Positions 1 to 7,221 of a stretch of 43,660 bases of DNA are shown one piece after another (position 1 is the first letter of the stretch; each line of letters begins with the position of its first letter). The notes below the pieces were generated by a model. It was not told where the DNA came from, did not search any database, and worked only from the letters and a program-made list of their open reading frames with translations. The position numbers and the translations under genes are program-made. The DNA comes from Thermodesulfovibrionia bacterium (GTDB lineage Bacteria > Nitrospirota > Thermodesulfovibrionia > UBA6902): the NCBI GenBank assembly GCA_020057065.1, contig JAGVGM010000364.1, forward strand, positions 1 to 43,660. Reading direction: 5' to 3'.

Positions 1-182
1 GGCGTTCCGCCACCGATGTAGATAGTTGAAATCTGTGTATTGCCGGCAATATTGTCTATCTCTTTCTTCAATGCCTCTACGTAGGCTTTTGCTTTTTCAG
101 GGTCATAAATGCCTGAGATAAAATCGCAGTATATGCATCTCTTAAGACAGAACGGAATGTGGACGTAGAGAGAAGTCGTCAT
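1..182 (-). CDS. hemW: HemW-like radical SAM protein, N-terminal part (runs off the window)
   Basis: Reading leftward from an ATG at 180-182, the first 60 residues begin MTTSLYVHIPFCLKRCIYCD. The CxxxCxxC cluster (CLKRCIYC) is the radical SAM 4Fe-4S motif, and the HIPFC context with a later IYIGGGTP block is typical of the HemW/HemN-like family. HemW is a heme chaperone-like protein, often annotated as oxygen-independent coproporphyrinogen III oxidase. Only the N-terminus is present; the rest lies left of base 1. It is divergent from the restriction gene that starts at 255. The family call is strong; the HemW versus HemN subtype rests on the short N-terminus. Confidence 0.85.
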   Translation of the reverse strand, partial: MTTSLYVHIPFCLKRCIYCDFISGIYDPEKAKAYVEALKKEIDNIAGNTQISTIYIGGGT

Positions 183-254
183 GAGCAATTTTAACAGAGA
201 TTCAAGTACAAATACTTTCTCAAAGTTATATTCTTGTATGATATAATTTCCAGA

Positions 255-1649
255 ATGTCTGATATTAATTTATTCAGGGAAAAGCTCTACAATCTCATTT
301 TAAAGTTCGAAAAGGACAAAACCCACTATCTTTCCAAAGGCTATCCCGAAGCGCAGGTCAGAATTGATTTCTTAAATCCCTTTTTCAAAGCGCTCGGTTG
401 GGATATAGAGAATAAGGCACAGAAGCCTCCGCATGAGAGAGACGTTATTGTTGAATTGTCTCCTGAGACAACAGGCAGACCGGATTATAACTTCCGCATA
501 AATGGCGCTACCAAATTTTTTATTGAGGCAAAGGCCCCTTCTATTGCCCTTGATGATGTAAACCATATACTTCAGGCAAAGAGCTATGCATGGTCAACAA
601 AAGAAGTTTATTTTGTAATCCTTACCGACTTTGAAGAGTTCAGACTTTATGACGCTTCGCTTAAGCCGAATCCGAAGTTCCCGGACGAGGGGCTTATCTT
701 TGATTTTAAATACACCGAATATCCTGATAACATCGAAAAATTGTGGGAGCTGTCAAAGGAGCGAGTTGAGCAGGGCTCGCTTGACGCATTACTTCCAAAA
801 GATACTAAGAGCAAGCGTCTCAGAATCCCTCCTGATAAATCCTTTCTTGAAGATCTCACGATATGGCGGACAGAGCTTGCAAAAGATATTCACAAACAGA
901 ATCCGGAATTTGACGTAAAGCTCTTGAATGATGTCGTTCAGAGACTTCTTGACAGGATTATTTTCATCCGTATTGCGGAAGACAGGAGAACAAGACCGGA
1001 TAAGGAACTAAAAGAGATCGCTGAATTATGGAAAGAAGAAGGTAAACGGAAGTCCATTATGACGCATCTTGCAGACCTCTTTCATGAGATCAATGATGAC
1101 CTGAACGGAGATATTTTCAAACCTCACGCCTGTGAAACGGCAGACGTGGATTCAGTACTCCTTGCTGAGATAATAGAGAGCCTTTATTTTCCGAAAAGCA
1201 GATACCGCTTTGACGCGATAGGAGTTGAACTTTTAGGCAGCATTTATGAACGTTATCTCGGAAGCACAATAAGGATAACACCTCAAAGGATTAAGGTTGA
1301 AGAAAAACCGGAGGTCAGAAAAGCAGGCGGTGTTTACTATACGCCGAAATACATTGTTGATTATATCGTCAAAAACACAGTCGGCAAAACCATCGAGGGC
1401 AAAACGCCGAAACAGATAGAGAAGATAAAGATACTCGACCCCGCATGTGGTTCAGGTTCATTCCTTCTCGGAGCTTATCAGTATCTGATTGACTATCATA
1501 TCAATTATTACCGTCAGCATCCTAAAGACAGAATAACTTTGGAGCATCCTTATTTTAGAAGAGATGTTCTTGAAGAAGGCTTAACCATTCACGAGAAGGC
1601 AAGGATACTGAGAAATAATATATTCGGCGTGGATATGCAGTTGAAATAA
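255..1649 (+). pseudogene. Type IIG restriction-modification protein, N-terminal fragment
   Basis: This is the first piece of a gene broken into three. Near the N-terminus GRPDY followed by FFIEAK forms a PD-(D/E)xK nuclease site of the HSDR_N type. The C-terminal part has the N6-adenine methyltransferase entry YYTPKYIVDYIV and the SAM-binding motif DPACGSGSF. The frame ends in TAA at 1647-1649, just after NNIFGVDM. In the +2 frame the expected continuation AVEITMMSLYLKALEGE reads from 1637, so a small deletion or 1-base shift broke the frame. I place the start at ATG 255; an in-frame TTG lies at 234. A TATAAT at 242-247 is close upstream. The full protein would both cut and methylate DNA. 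A sequencing error cannot be excluded. Confidence 0.85.
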
Positions 1650-2926
1650 CCATGATGAGCCTTTATCTCAAGGCACTGGAAGGTGAGAGAGGGATATTGC
1701 CGAAGAAGCAACATTTGCTTCCTTCTTTAACCAATAATATCAAATGCGGCAACAGCCTTATCGGATATGACATCCTCGAAGGCAAACTCTTTGATGACGA
1801 CACAAAGAGCAGAATCAATCCCTTTGACTGGAACTCGAAATCAGTTGGATTCGGTGAGATAATGGCAAGTGGCGGGTTTGATGTAGTGATAGGCAATCCG
1901 CCTTATGTGAGACAAGAGACGATTGGAGAGTTTAAAGAATATTTCCAGGGTCACTATGAGGTTTATCAAGGCACTGCTGATTTGTACGCTTATTTCATCG
2001 AGAAAGGCGTGTCGCTGTTAAAGGATAAAGAGCTGTTCAGCTACATCGTTGCAAACAAGTGGATGCGGGCAAATTATGGCGAACCGTTGCGCCGCTGGCT
2101 GAAAAAACAACGCATTGAAGAAATCATTGACTTTGGAGACCTGCCCGTTTTTGAGACTGCAACAACATATCCGTGCATCATCAGGATCAAAAAGACGGCA
2201 GATAAAAAGAGCGGCATTGGGGCTGCTCAAGTCAAAACTCTAAACTTCAACAACCTCACCGAATATGTTGCGGAACATTCCTTTACTGTAGAAAAGAAAT
2301 CTCTCGACGACAAAGGCTGGTCGCTTGTAAATGAACAGGCGCAAGCTTTATTAAACAAATTACAAAAAGCTGGTATTACCCTTGGTGATTATGTGAAAGG
2401 GGGAATTTACAGAGGTGTGCTTACAGGACTCAACGAAGCATTTGTCATTGATGCTGAAACAAAAAACCGTCTCATAGCAGAAGACCTTCATAGCGCAGAA
2501 CTTATAAAGCCATTTCTTTTAGGGCGTGACGTAAAGCGTTATCAACCGCCTGAAAATGAAGTGAATTTAATATTGATGCCAAATGGTTGGACACGTGAAC
2601 ATTTTGGTAAAGGTCGTAATGCGTGGAATTGGATAAAAGAAAATTACCCTGCTGTCGCAAATCATTTACAGCCATACGCTGATAAAGCTGAAAAACGTTT
2701 TGATAAAGGTGAATACTGGTGGGAACTAAGAGCTTGCGATTATTACGAGGAGTTCAAAGAGCCGAAGATTATATATCCAAATATTTGCAAGAAACCGGAG
2801 TTCACATTTGATTCAAATGGCTTATATACAAACCAGAAATGTTTTATCATTCCGTCGTCTGATAAATATCTTTTGGGTCTTCGTGGAAGAGTGTGGGTCA
2901 AATCTTGCGAATTTGGATATGCTTAA
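1637..2926 (+). pseudogene. Type IIG restriction-modification protein, middle fragment (methyltransferase motif IV and target recognition)
   Basis: Second piece of the same gene; the first ATG in this frame is at 1652 but homology starts at 1637. It carries the catalytic adenine-methyltransferase motif NPPYVRQE and a TaqI-like C-terminal specificity region (GGIYRGVLTGLNEAFVID, then a LIKPFLLGRDVKRY block) that would read the target DNA. The true reading stops at DKYLLGL near 2880. The last residues up to the stop at 2924-2926 are read from an inserted element whose left end is at 2875. Removing the element and one copy of its 8-bp target duplication restores DKYLLGLLNSSLMF in frame with the piece starting at 3396. 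This is direct evidence that the gene was intact here before insertion. Confidence 0.85.
2875..2901. repeat. Left terminal inverted repeat of the DUF559 element
   Basis: Outer end GGGTCTTCG, inner end GTGGGTCAA. It pairs with 3369-3395 with two mismatches in 27, and is preceded by the target duplication TATCTTTT at 2867-2874. Confidence 0.85.
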
Positions 2927-3321
2927 TGAGGTCCCCCCCTTTAGAAAAGGGGGGCAGGGGGGATTTGAAACTCGTTAGCCAATTATGCTTTCTTACAGAA
3001 CCATTATCGAGAAGCCTGAGAAGCAATATGACCAATGCGGAGAGTTTGCTATGGTCAAAAATCAGAAGGAAGCAATTAAAAGGATTTCAATTTTACCGGC
3101 AGAAAATTATCGGCAATTATATTGCTGATTTCTGCTGCCCTGAAATAAAGCTGGTCATAGAAGTTGACGGGGGTCAGCATTACAGCGCTGAAGGCCGGGA
3201 GCACGATCATATGAGAGACGCCTATATGACAAGAGCTGGTATAACCATTGTCAGGTTTTCAGATAGAGCTGTATTGAAAAACCTCGAAGCTGTCATGGAG
3301 GGAATATGGAAGAGGTTATAA
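2926..3321 (+). CDS. DUF559 domain protein (Vsr-like endonuclease fold)
   Basis: The core NAESLLWSKIRRKQLKGFQF, FYRQKIIGNYIADF, LVIEVDGGQHY and ITIVRFSD is typical of the small DUF559 family, whose fold resembles very-short-patch-repair and PD-(D/E)xK nucleases. The IEVDGGQH segment would hold the acidic active-site residues. It is the only gene in the inserted element at 2875-3395. The start is uncertain: GTG 2893 lies within the terminal repeat and is unlikely, ATG 2926 overlaps the preceding stop, TTG 2965 lies just past the left hairpin, and ATG 3028 begins right at the conserved core. Cellular role unknown; by context it travels with, or is selfish cargo of, a mobile element. Confidence 0.8.
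   Translation: MRSPPLEKGGRGDLKLVSQLCFLTEPLSRSLRSNMTNAESLLWSKIRRKQLKGFQFYRQKIIGNYIADFCCPEIKLVIEVDGGQHYSAEGREHDHMRDAYMTRAGITIVRFSDRAVLKNLEAVMEGIWKRL
2933..2965. repeat. Left G/C-run palindrome flanking the DUF559 gene
   Basis: A run of C, the sequence TTTAGAAAA and a run of G form a hairpin, followed by CAGGGGGGATT. Its reverse complement matches 3328-3360. Such paired hairpins around DUF559 genes suggest that the gene plus hairpins was itself a movable unit before it lay inside the larger element. Confidence 0.7.
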
Positions 3322-3327
3322 TTAAAA

Positions 3328-3360
3328 AATCCCCCTTCATCCCCCTTTTTCAAAGGGGGA
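3328..3360. repeat. Right G/C-run palindrome flanking the DUF559 gene
   Basis: AATCCCCCTTCATCCCCCTT followed by TTTCAAAGGGGGA is the inverted, slightly diverged counterpart of 2933-2965. It begins just after the DUF559 stop codon and could also act as a terminator-like hairpin. Confidence 0.7.
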
Positions 3361-3368
3361 GACAGCAA

Positions 3369-3395
3369 TTGACCCACACTCTTACGCGAAGACCC
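3369..3395. repeat. Right terminal inverted repeat of the DUF559 element
   Basis: Inner end TTGACCCAC, outer end CGAAGACCC. It is followed by the second copy of the target duplication TATCTTTT at 3396-3403, where the restriction-gene frame resumes as YLLGLLNSS. Confidence 0.85.
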
Positions 3396-3740
3396 TATCT
3401 TTTAGGTTTACTAAATAGTTCCTTAATGTTCTTTCTTTTTCGGTCATTGCTTCCAAAACTTAGAGGAGATTTTTACGAACCCAGTTACGTTTTTTTCAAA
3501 AACTTCCCCATCCGCACCATCAACTTCAACAACCCCACTGAAAAAGCTACACACGACAAACTCGTTTCCCTCGTTGACCTGATGCTTGAACTTCACAAAA
3601 AGCAAAACTCCATTCCCCCATCGGCAGAAAGAGAAAAAGTTGAGAGGGAGATTGCGGTTACGGATGAGAAGATAGATGAGATTGTTTACGGGCTTTATGG
3701 GGTGACGGAAGGGGAGAGGAAGATAATTGAGGAAAAATAA
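3396..3740 (+). pseudogene. Type IIG restriction-modification protein, C-terminal fragment
   Basis: Third piece of the broken gene. It resumes at YLLGLLNSSLMFFLF, continues LRGDFYEPSYVFFKNFPIR and ends with a lysine/glutamate-rich helical tail (KVEREIAVTDEKIDEIVYGL). This is the usual end of the target-recognition half of Eco57I/TaqI-like enzymes. The open frame extends back to 3306, but bases before 3396 belong to the inserted element. The tail (3648-3740) is repeated at 5165-5245 behind the HEPN gene. Confidence 0.85.
3648..3740 (+). repeat. Direct repeat, copy 1 (tail of the restriction gene)
   Basis: Encodes EIAVTDEKIDEIVYGLYGVT and a short lysine-rich end. At DNA level it shares an uninterrupted 32-base core with copy 2 at 5165-5245, and further similarity on both sides. 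The two copies bracket the HEPN gene. Confidence 0.8.
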
Positions 3741-5166
3741 TAGTACTCTTTCTTTTGGTAGTAAAGAAATACATTTTCTTTCTGACATATATTCTCAGAG
3801 AGAACTAATTGCTCATGGGATAAAATCAAAACTTATCCTTAACAATATGAAGTATACAGAACCAATACTTTTTCTATACCCATTAAAGGAAGAAATTTCA
3901 AAAATCACCAAATATTTTGAGTTAGAGATAAAAGGATACATGGAATATGTAGGAGGGGAAAAATCAGGAGAGATATATATTCCCAAAGGTTATAGAATTA
4001 AATCTCGATGTACTGCGTTTGCCTCTACATGGGATGAATGCATAGTAGAAATAGATCCTGATGAGATATATCAGAAACGCTACATAAAAAAACTGGATGA
4101 GAATTTAAAAGAGAAAACAAATCTTGTTTTTTCTTTAACTGAAAATGGGTTGGTTAGCCCACTCGGTTGGTTCGAGATGAGCTTTAACGGTTCAATTAAA
4201 TCAGATATCAAACCCAGAGTTATACTGAATTTTGGTGACGGATGGATTGCCAAATTTGAAAGACATTACCGTTATATAGATAAGGATATCGAAGAAGTCG
4301 ATGGTACTTTTTTATCAAGCCGATTAGTACTTAATATTGAAAAAAATAGTTATTTGTTTAAATCATTAGATGAAATAATACAACTTTCGAATTCACTTGA
4401 CACCTTATTGTGGTATCTATCATTTGGCAGCAGACAAAGAACTACTTGGCTTGAATGGACTGCAAAAATTGGGGCAGAGTACATTGAATATTACAGGAAT
4501 TATGTTTCCCATAAAACCCAAAAATATATAGAGCCACTTATAGATGAAATATCAATCCAAGAGTTTTTGCAACATTGCTTGAATTATGAAACGCAAAGAA
4601 ATCGTTTAGATATTTCTTTACCCATCACATATCTTGTAAGCGCGAGTGATGATAAAACCATTGAGATGAAATTTTTGTCGCTCTTTATGGCACTGGAAGC
4701 ACTTCTTGATTTATATGCAGAGAGTAAAATCAAGAACAAAATCATTAAAGATAAATCGTCATGGGATGACTTTTATTCTTATATGACGAAAGCTATTGAA
4801 GACTTTCCCAATCTGGATGATAAAGAACAAATGATTAAGAAGTTAGGAATTTTCAATCAACCTTCGAGGAAGGTTTTATATGATGATTTTTGTAAGAACA
4901 TAGAAGTTGATAATTCCGATCTATGGCCTGTCTTCGGAAATAAACTTGATTTGTCTCGTATAAGGAATAAGTTAATTCATGGGAAACGCTTTGAAAGCTG
5001 GTCCGTCTTGACTATAGCAAAAGAACATCTTAGATGGACAGTTGAAAGATGCTTATTAGCTGTTCTGGGATGGAAAGACACAGGAGTATTCCATAAAGAA
5101 TCGTTACAAAAATATACGGCATATCGTGACTGGAAGGACTATTATGAGAAAACTTGTTCGCTTTGA
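3727..5166 (+). CDS. HEPN-domain protein, possible abortive-infection or RNase defence protein
   Basis: A 479-residue AT-rich gene, with no name I recognise, between two copies of the restriction gene's tail. Near the C-terminus SRIRNKLIHGKRF contains RNKLIH, which fits the R-x4-6-H catalytic signature of HEPN ribonucleases, with the polar residue after Arg that is common in active members. The N-terminal half is predicted mixed alpha/beta with no transmembrane segment. The shape (large N-terminal domain, C-terminal HEPN) recalls ApeA-like single-gene anti-phage proteins, but this is inference. The start is TTG 3727, overlapping the end of the restriction gene; an in-frame ATG lies about 40 codons in. 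No clear ribosome-binding site decides between them. Confidence 0.7.
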   Translation: MRKNNSTLSFGSKEIHFLSDIYSQRELIAHGIKSKLILNNMKYTEPILFLYPLKEEISKITKYFELEIKGYMEYVGGEKSGEIYIPKGYRIKSRCTAFASTWDECIVEIDPDEIYQKRYIKKLDENLKEKTNLVFSLTENGLVSPLGWFEMSFNGSIKSDIKPRVILNFGDGWIAKFERHYRYIDKDIEEVDGTFLSSRLVLNIEKNSYLFKSLDEIIQLSNSLDTLLWYLSFGSRQRTTWLEWTAKIGAEYIEYYRNYVSHKTQKYIEPLIDEISIQEFLQHCLNYETQRNRLDISLPITYLVSASDDKTIEMKFLSLFMALEALLDLYAESKIKNKIIKDKSSWDDFYSYMTKAIEDFPNLDDKEQMIKKLGIFNQPSRKVLYDDFCKNIEVDNSDLWPVFGNKLDLSRIRNKLIHGKRFESWSVLTIAKEHLRWTVERCLLAVLGWKDTGVFHKESLQKYTAYRDWKDYYEKTCSL

Positions 5167-5245
5167 GATAGCTGTTACGGATGAGAAGATAGATGAGATT
5201 GTTTATTGGCTTTATGGGGTGACGGAGGATAGAAAAATAATTGCA
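5165..5245 (+). repeat. Direct repeat, copy 2 (orphan tail of a restriction gene)
   Basis: Starting at the HEPN stop codon, one frame reads EIAVTDEKIDEIVYWLYGVT, nearly identical to the end of the restriction protein at 3648-3740. It has no coding continuity with anything upstream and is a molecular scar of insertion or recombination. Confidence 0.8.
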
Positions 5246-5281
5246 TTTGCGGGTACTTTTTAGCGTCAAGGAATTTGAAAT

Positions 5282-6181
5282 ATGGCTTGCTTTATAATAG
5301 AACATGTTTCATTAGTAAAAAAGAAAGAAAGGGAAGATGATGTCATACAATCAGCAAGGAGATGGTTAGAATTTATTTTAGGTGCTAACGCGTCAGGTGA
5401 AGAATACCCTGATAAGATAGAACGCCGGAAACCAGAAGTAGATCGAGCTTTCTTTATTAAGAACAAGAAATATGCATTAGAGCACACATGCTTAGAAGCC
5501 TTTCCTAATGAATTGAATAGCGATGGCTTATGGAACGGGGATTTCGGCTCCAGAATTAATGAGCTTGCGGATGAAATGAATAGTTCGTTGTCGTTGCCAT
5601 ATGATTTGGAATTAACTTTTCCTAATAAAATTGGGGTAAACAAAAAAAACCTCTCTCGTTTTCTAACTGACGTTAAAGAGTGGATTTTTTCGCAATCAGC
5701 TCTATTAGGTGAATCCTTTCCAGTAAATATTGCGATGAAAAGGTTTAGAATTGCAAATTACAATGTCAAATTAAGATTAGTTCGCTACCGACCCTTAGGG
5801 GAAAATACCAAAGGTAGATTAAGATGTATAAGAATTGCGAAAAGCGATGAAACCTATGACCGTAGAACCATTGTAGAGAAAGCATTTCTTTCAAAAGTCA
5901 AGAAGTTTACAACTCATAAAGATAAAGGGGCAAGAACGGTATTAGTCTTAGAGTGGAGATATAGAATTCCTACACCATGTAGTCCAATAATCTACGCACA
6001 TAAAATATTGCAGGAATCATACAGACAGTTAATAGATATGGTGATCCTTGTTGGGATTGATGATAAAGAATGGTCAATAAAATATACTGAGGTTGGTCTT
6101 AAAATCTCGAATAAAGAACTCATGAGTAATTGGTGGCTATATAACTGGCAAGATGACAGGATAAGAAAGTACATAAATTAA
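5282..6181 (+). CDS. Unknown protein, possible restriction-nuclease-like fold
   Basis: 299 residues, soluble, lysine-rich and AT-rich like the HEPN gene before it. I do not recognise a named family. The segment KPEVDRAFFIKNKKYALEHT has an Asp, a short hydrophobic strand and an ExT about ten residues on, a spacing seen in some PD-(D/E)xK-like nucleases, but the usual Lys is replaced. It sits in a run of defence genes, so an anti-phage role is plausible and unproven. It starts at ATG 5282, about 20 bp after the duplicated restriction tail. Confidence 0.6.
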   Translation: MACFIIEHVSLVKKKEREDDVIQSARRWLEFILGANASGEEYPDKIERRKPEVDRAFFIKNKKYALEHTCLEAFPNELNSDGLWNGDFGSRINELADEMNSSLSLPYDLELTFPNKIGVNKKNLSRFLTDVKEWIFSQSALLGESFPVNIAMKRFRIANYNVKLRLVRYRPLGENTKGRLRCIRIAKSDETYDRRTIVEKAFLSKVKKFTTHKDKGARTVLVLEWRYRIPTPCSPIIYAHKILQESYRQLIDMVILVGIDDKEWSIKYTEVGLKISNKELMSNWWLYNWQDDRIRKYIN

Positions 6182-6223
6182 AAAAGAAAGTTCCTCTACC
6201 TCGGTCTACCGAGAGGAAGATAA

Positions 6224-6514
6224 TTGAATCAACTAGTAATGATATCGAACATAAGCGAATCTAAACTTTTAACACTTATCGGGAATTTATTGTATGCTGT
6301 CGGTGTAGTACTAATGGTCTATTCCTACCGATATAACACAAAAGTTATGGGATTAACTGCGATGGGAATAAGTACAATTGCACCTAATGAAGGTTCTGCC
6401 GAATGGAAAAGGAGAGAAAGGTTAAGAAAAGTTTCAGACTGGCTATTCTATGGAGGTATGGTTCTGACTTTCATTGGAGTTGTTGCACAAACAATGGGTG
6501 CCTTAATTTCTTGA
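6224..6514 (+). CDS. Small predicted membrane protein
   Basis: 96 residues with two hydrophobic stretches (about residues 16-34 and 74-94) separated by a charged segment (EWKRRERLRK). It starts at TTG 6224 with GAGAGGAAG seven bases upstream; ATG 6239 is an alternative. A short stem (CTCGG, CCGAG) lies just before the start and overlaps the ribosome-binding site, so it might damp translation. It follows the 5282 gene by about 40 bp and may be co-transcribed. No family recognised. Confidence 0.6.
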   Translation: MNQLVMISNISESKLLTLIGNLLYAVGVVLMVYSYRYNTKVMGLTAMGISTIAPNEGSAEWKRRERLRKVSDWLFYGGMVLTFIGVVAQTMGALIS

Positions 6515-6651
6515 GGTTGCTGGTGTGTGATTAAATCTCTTTTTGGGGCCGTTATTGGATAATGGAGCAGGGAAGATAATTTAGGGGTAAAAATGATTTT
6601 GTGCAAAACTTCGTGTAAAATAAAACCAACCTTTAACAGGAGGTGAATACG

Positions 6652-6873
6652 GTGAAAGCAAATCAGGCAACGGCAGAAGTTTTTTTTACAGCCTTCAAAG
6701 CGCTCAGGAACAAGGAAAGAGAGGCTTTTCTTGAAAAGGTTATAAGTGACCCTGAGTTAAAAGAAGATTTATTTGATGTAGCTTTGATTGAAAGAGCAAA
6801 AAAGGTTAAAGGCAAGCCTGTGTCTGCAAAAGAGTATTTTGCAAAGAGGCGTAAGATGGGAAGCGCTGCTTGA
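6652..6873 (+). CDS. Antitoxin-like small protein of a RelE-type pair
   Basis: About 73 residues, helical and charged (FKALRNKEREAFLEKVI, then AKEYFAKRRK at the end). The strong AGGAGG at 6638-6643 overlaps a GTG at 6643 and fits better with GTG 6652, about eight bases downstream. The stop overlaps the start of the toxin gene (TTGA at 6870-6873), the translational coupling common in toxin-antitoxin pairs. It should bind and neutralise the following toxin; the family is assigned mainly from position. Confidence 0.65.
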   Translation: MKANQATAEVFFTAFKALRNKEREAFLEKVISDPELKEDLFDVALIERAKKVKGKPVSAKEYFAKRRKMGSAA

Positions 6874-7130
6874 ATCTTTATGATGTCAAACTGATGCCGC
6901 AGGCACAGAAAGACCTTGACGGTTTTTCAGGCAAACAGCTTCTGCGCTTTGAAGGAATAATTCTGGGATTATATGATGAACCAAGACCGCATAACTCTAA
7001 AAAACTTAGCGGCGGCGGTTCAAGGTGGCGGATAAGAGTAGGAGATTATAGAGTACTTTATGAGATTGATGATTCACATAAAATTGTAAAGGTCTACAGA
7101 ATTGCGCACCGCAAAGAAGTATACAGATAA
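6870..7130 (+). CDS. RelE/ParE-family toxin
   Basis: 86 residues. QAQKDLDGFSGKQLLRFEGI, KLSGGGSRWRIRVGDYRVLY and a closing KVYRIAHRKEVYR follow the RelE/ParE plan, with the conserved WRIRVGDYRVLYEI strand pair and a C-terminal basic end containing RIAHRKEVYR. Members of the RelE branch cut mRNA on the ribosome. TTG start at 6870, coupled to the antitoxin stop. Complete in length for the family. Confidence 0.88.
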   Translation: MNLYDVKLMPQAQKDLDGFSGKQLLRFEGIILGLYDEPRPHNSKKLSGGGSRWRIRVGDYRVLYEIDDSHKIVKVYRIAHRKEVYR

Positions 7131-7221
7131 CATGCATTAGACTATTGTTATCAATATCCCGGCAAATCGGAACTCCTGTATTTGAACATTATAAATTCTA
7201 TCAGGAATTATCTTTAGAACA

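Larger units (their letters stand above)
2875..3395. mobile_element. 521-bp transposon-like element carrying a DUF559 gene, inserted in the restriction gene
   Basis: The element has near-perfect 27-bp terminal inverted repeats (2875-2901 and 3369-3395, 25 of 27 positions pairing, outer ends GGGTCTTCG and CGAAGACCC). It is flanked by an exact 8-bp direct repeat TATCTTTT (2867-2874 and 3396-3403), the signature of a target-site duplication. Excision in thought restores the interrupted reading frame exactly. No transposase gene is inside, so it is non-autonomous and would need a transposase in trans. Terminal GGG and an 8-bp duplication are compatible with the IS1595 (ISXO2) family, but this assignment is inference. 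The only gene is a DUF559 nuclease-fold protein, bracketed by inner G/C-run hairpins. Confidence 0.85.

Noticed and set aside
234-254. TTG 234 as start of the restriction gene, or a leaderless transcript from TATAAT at 242-247
   Set aside because: Homology does not need the extra residues, and no good -35 is found, so ATG 255 was preferred without a firm promoter call.
2893-2925. GTG 2893 as the start of the DUF559 gene
   Set aside because: It lies inside the terminal inverted repeat and would translate the transposon end; later starts fit the family length better.
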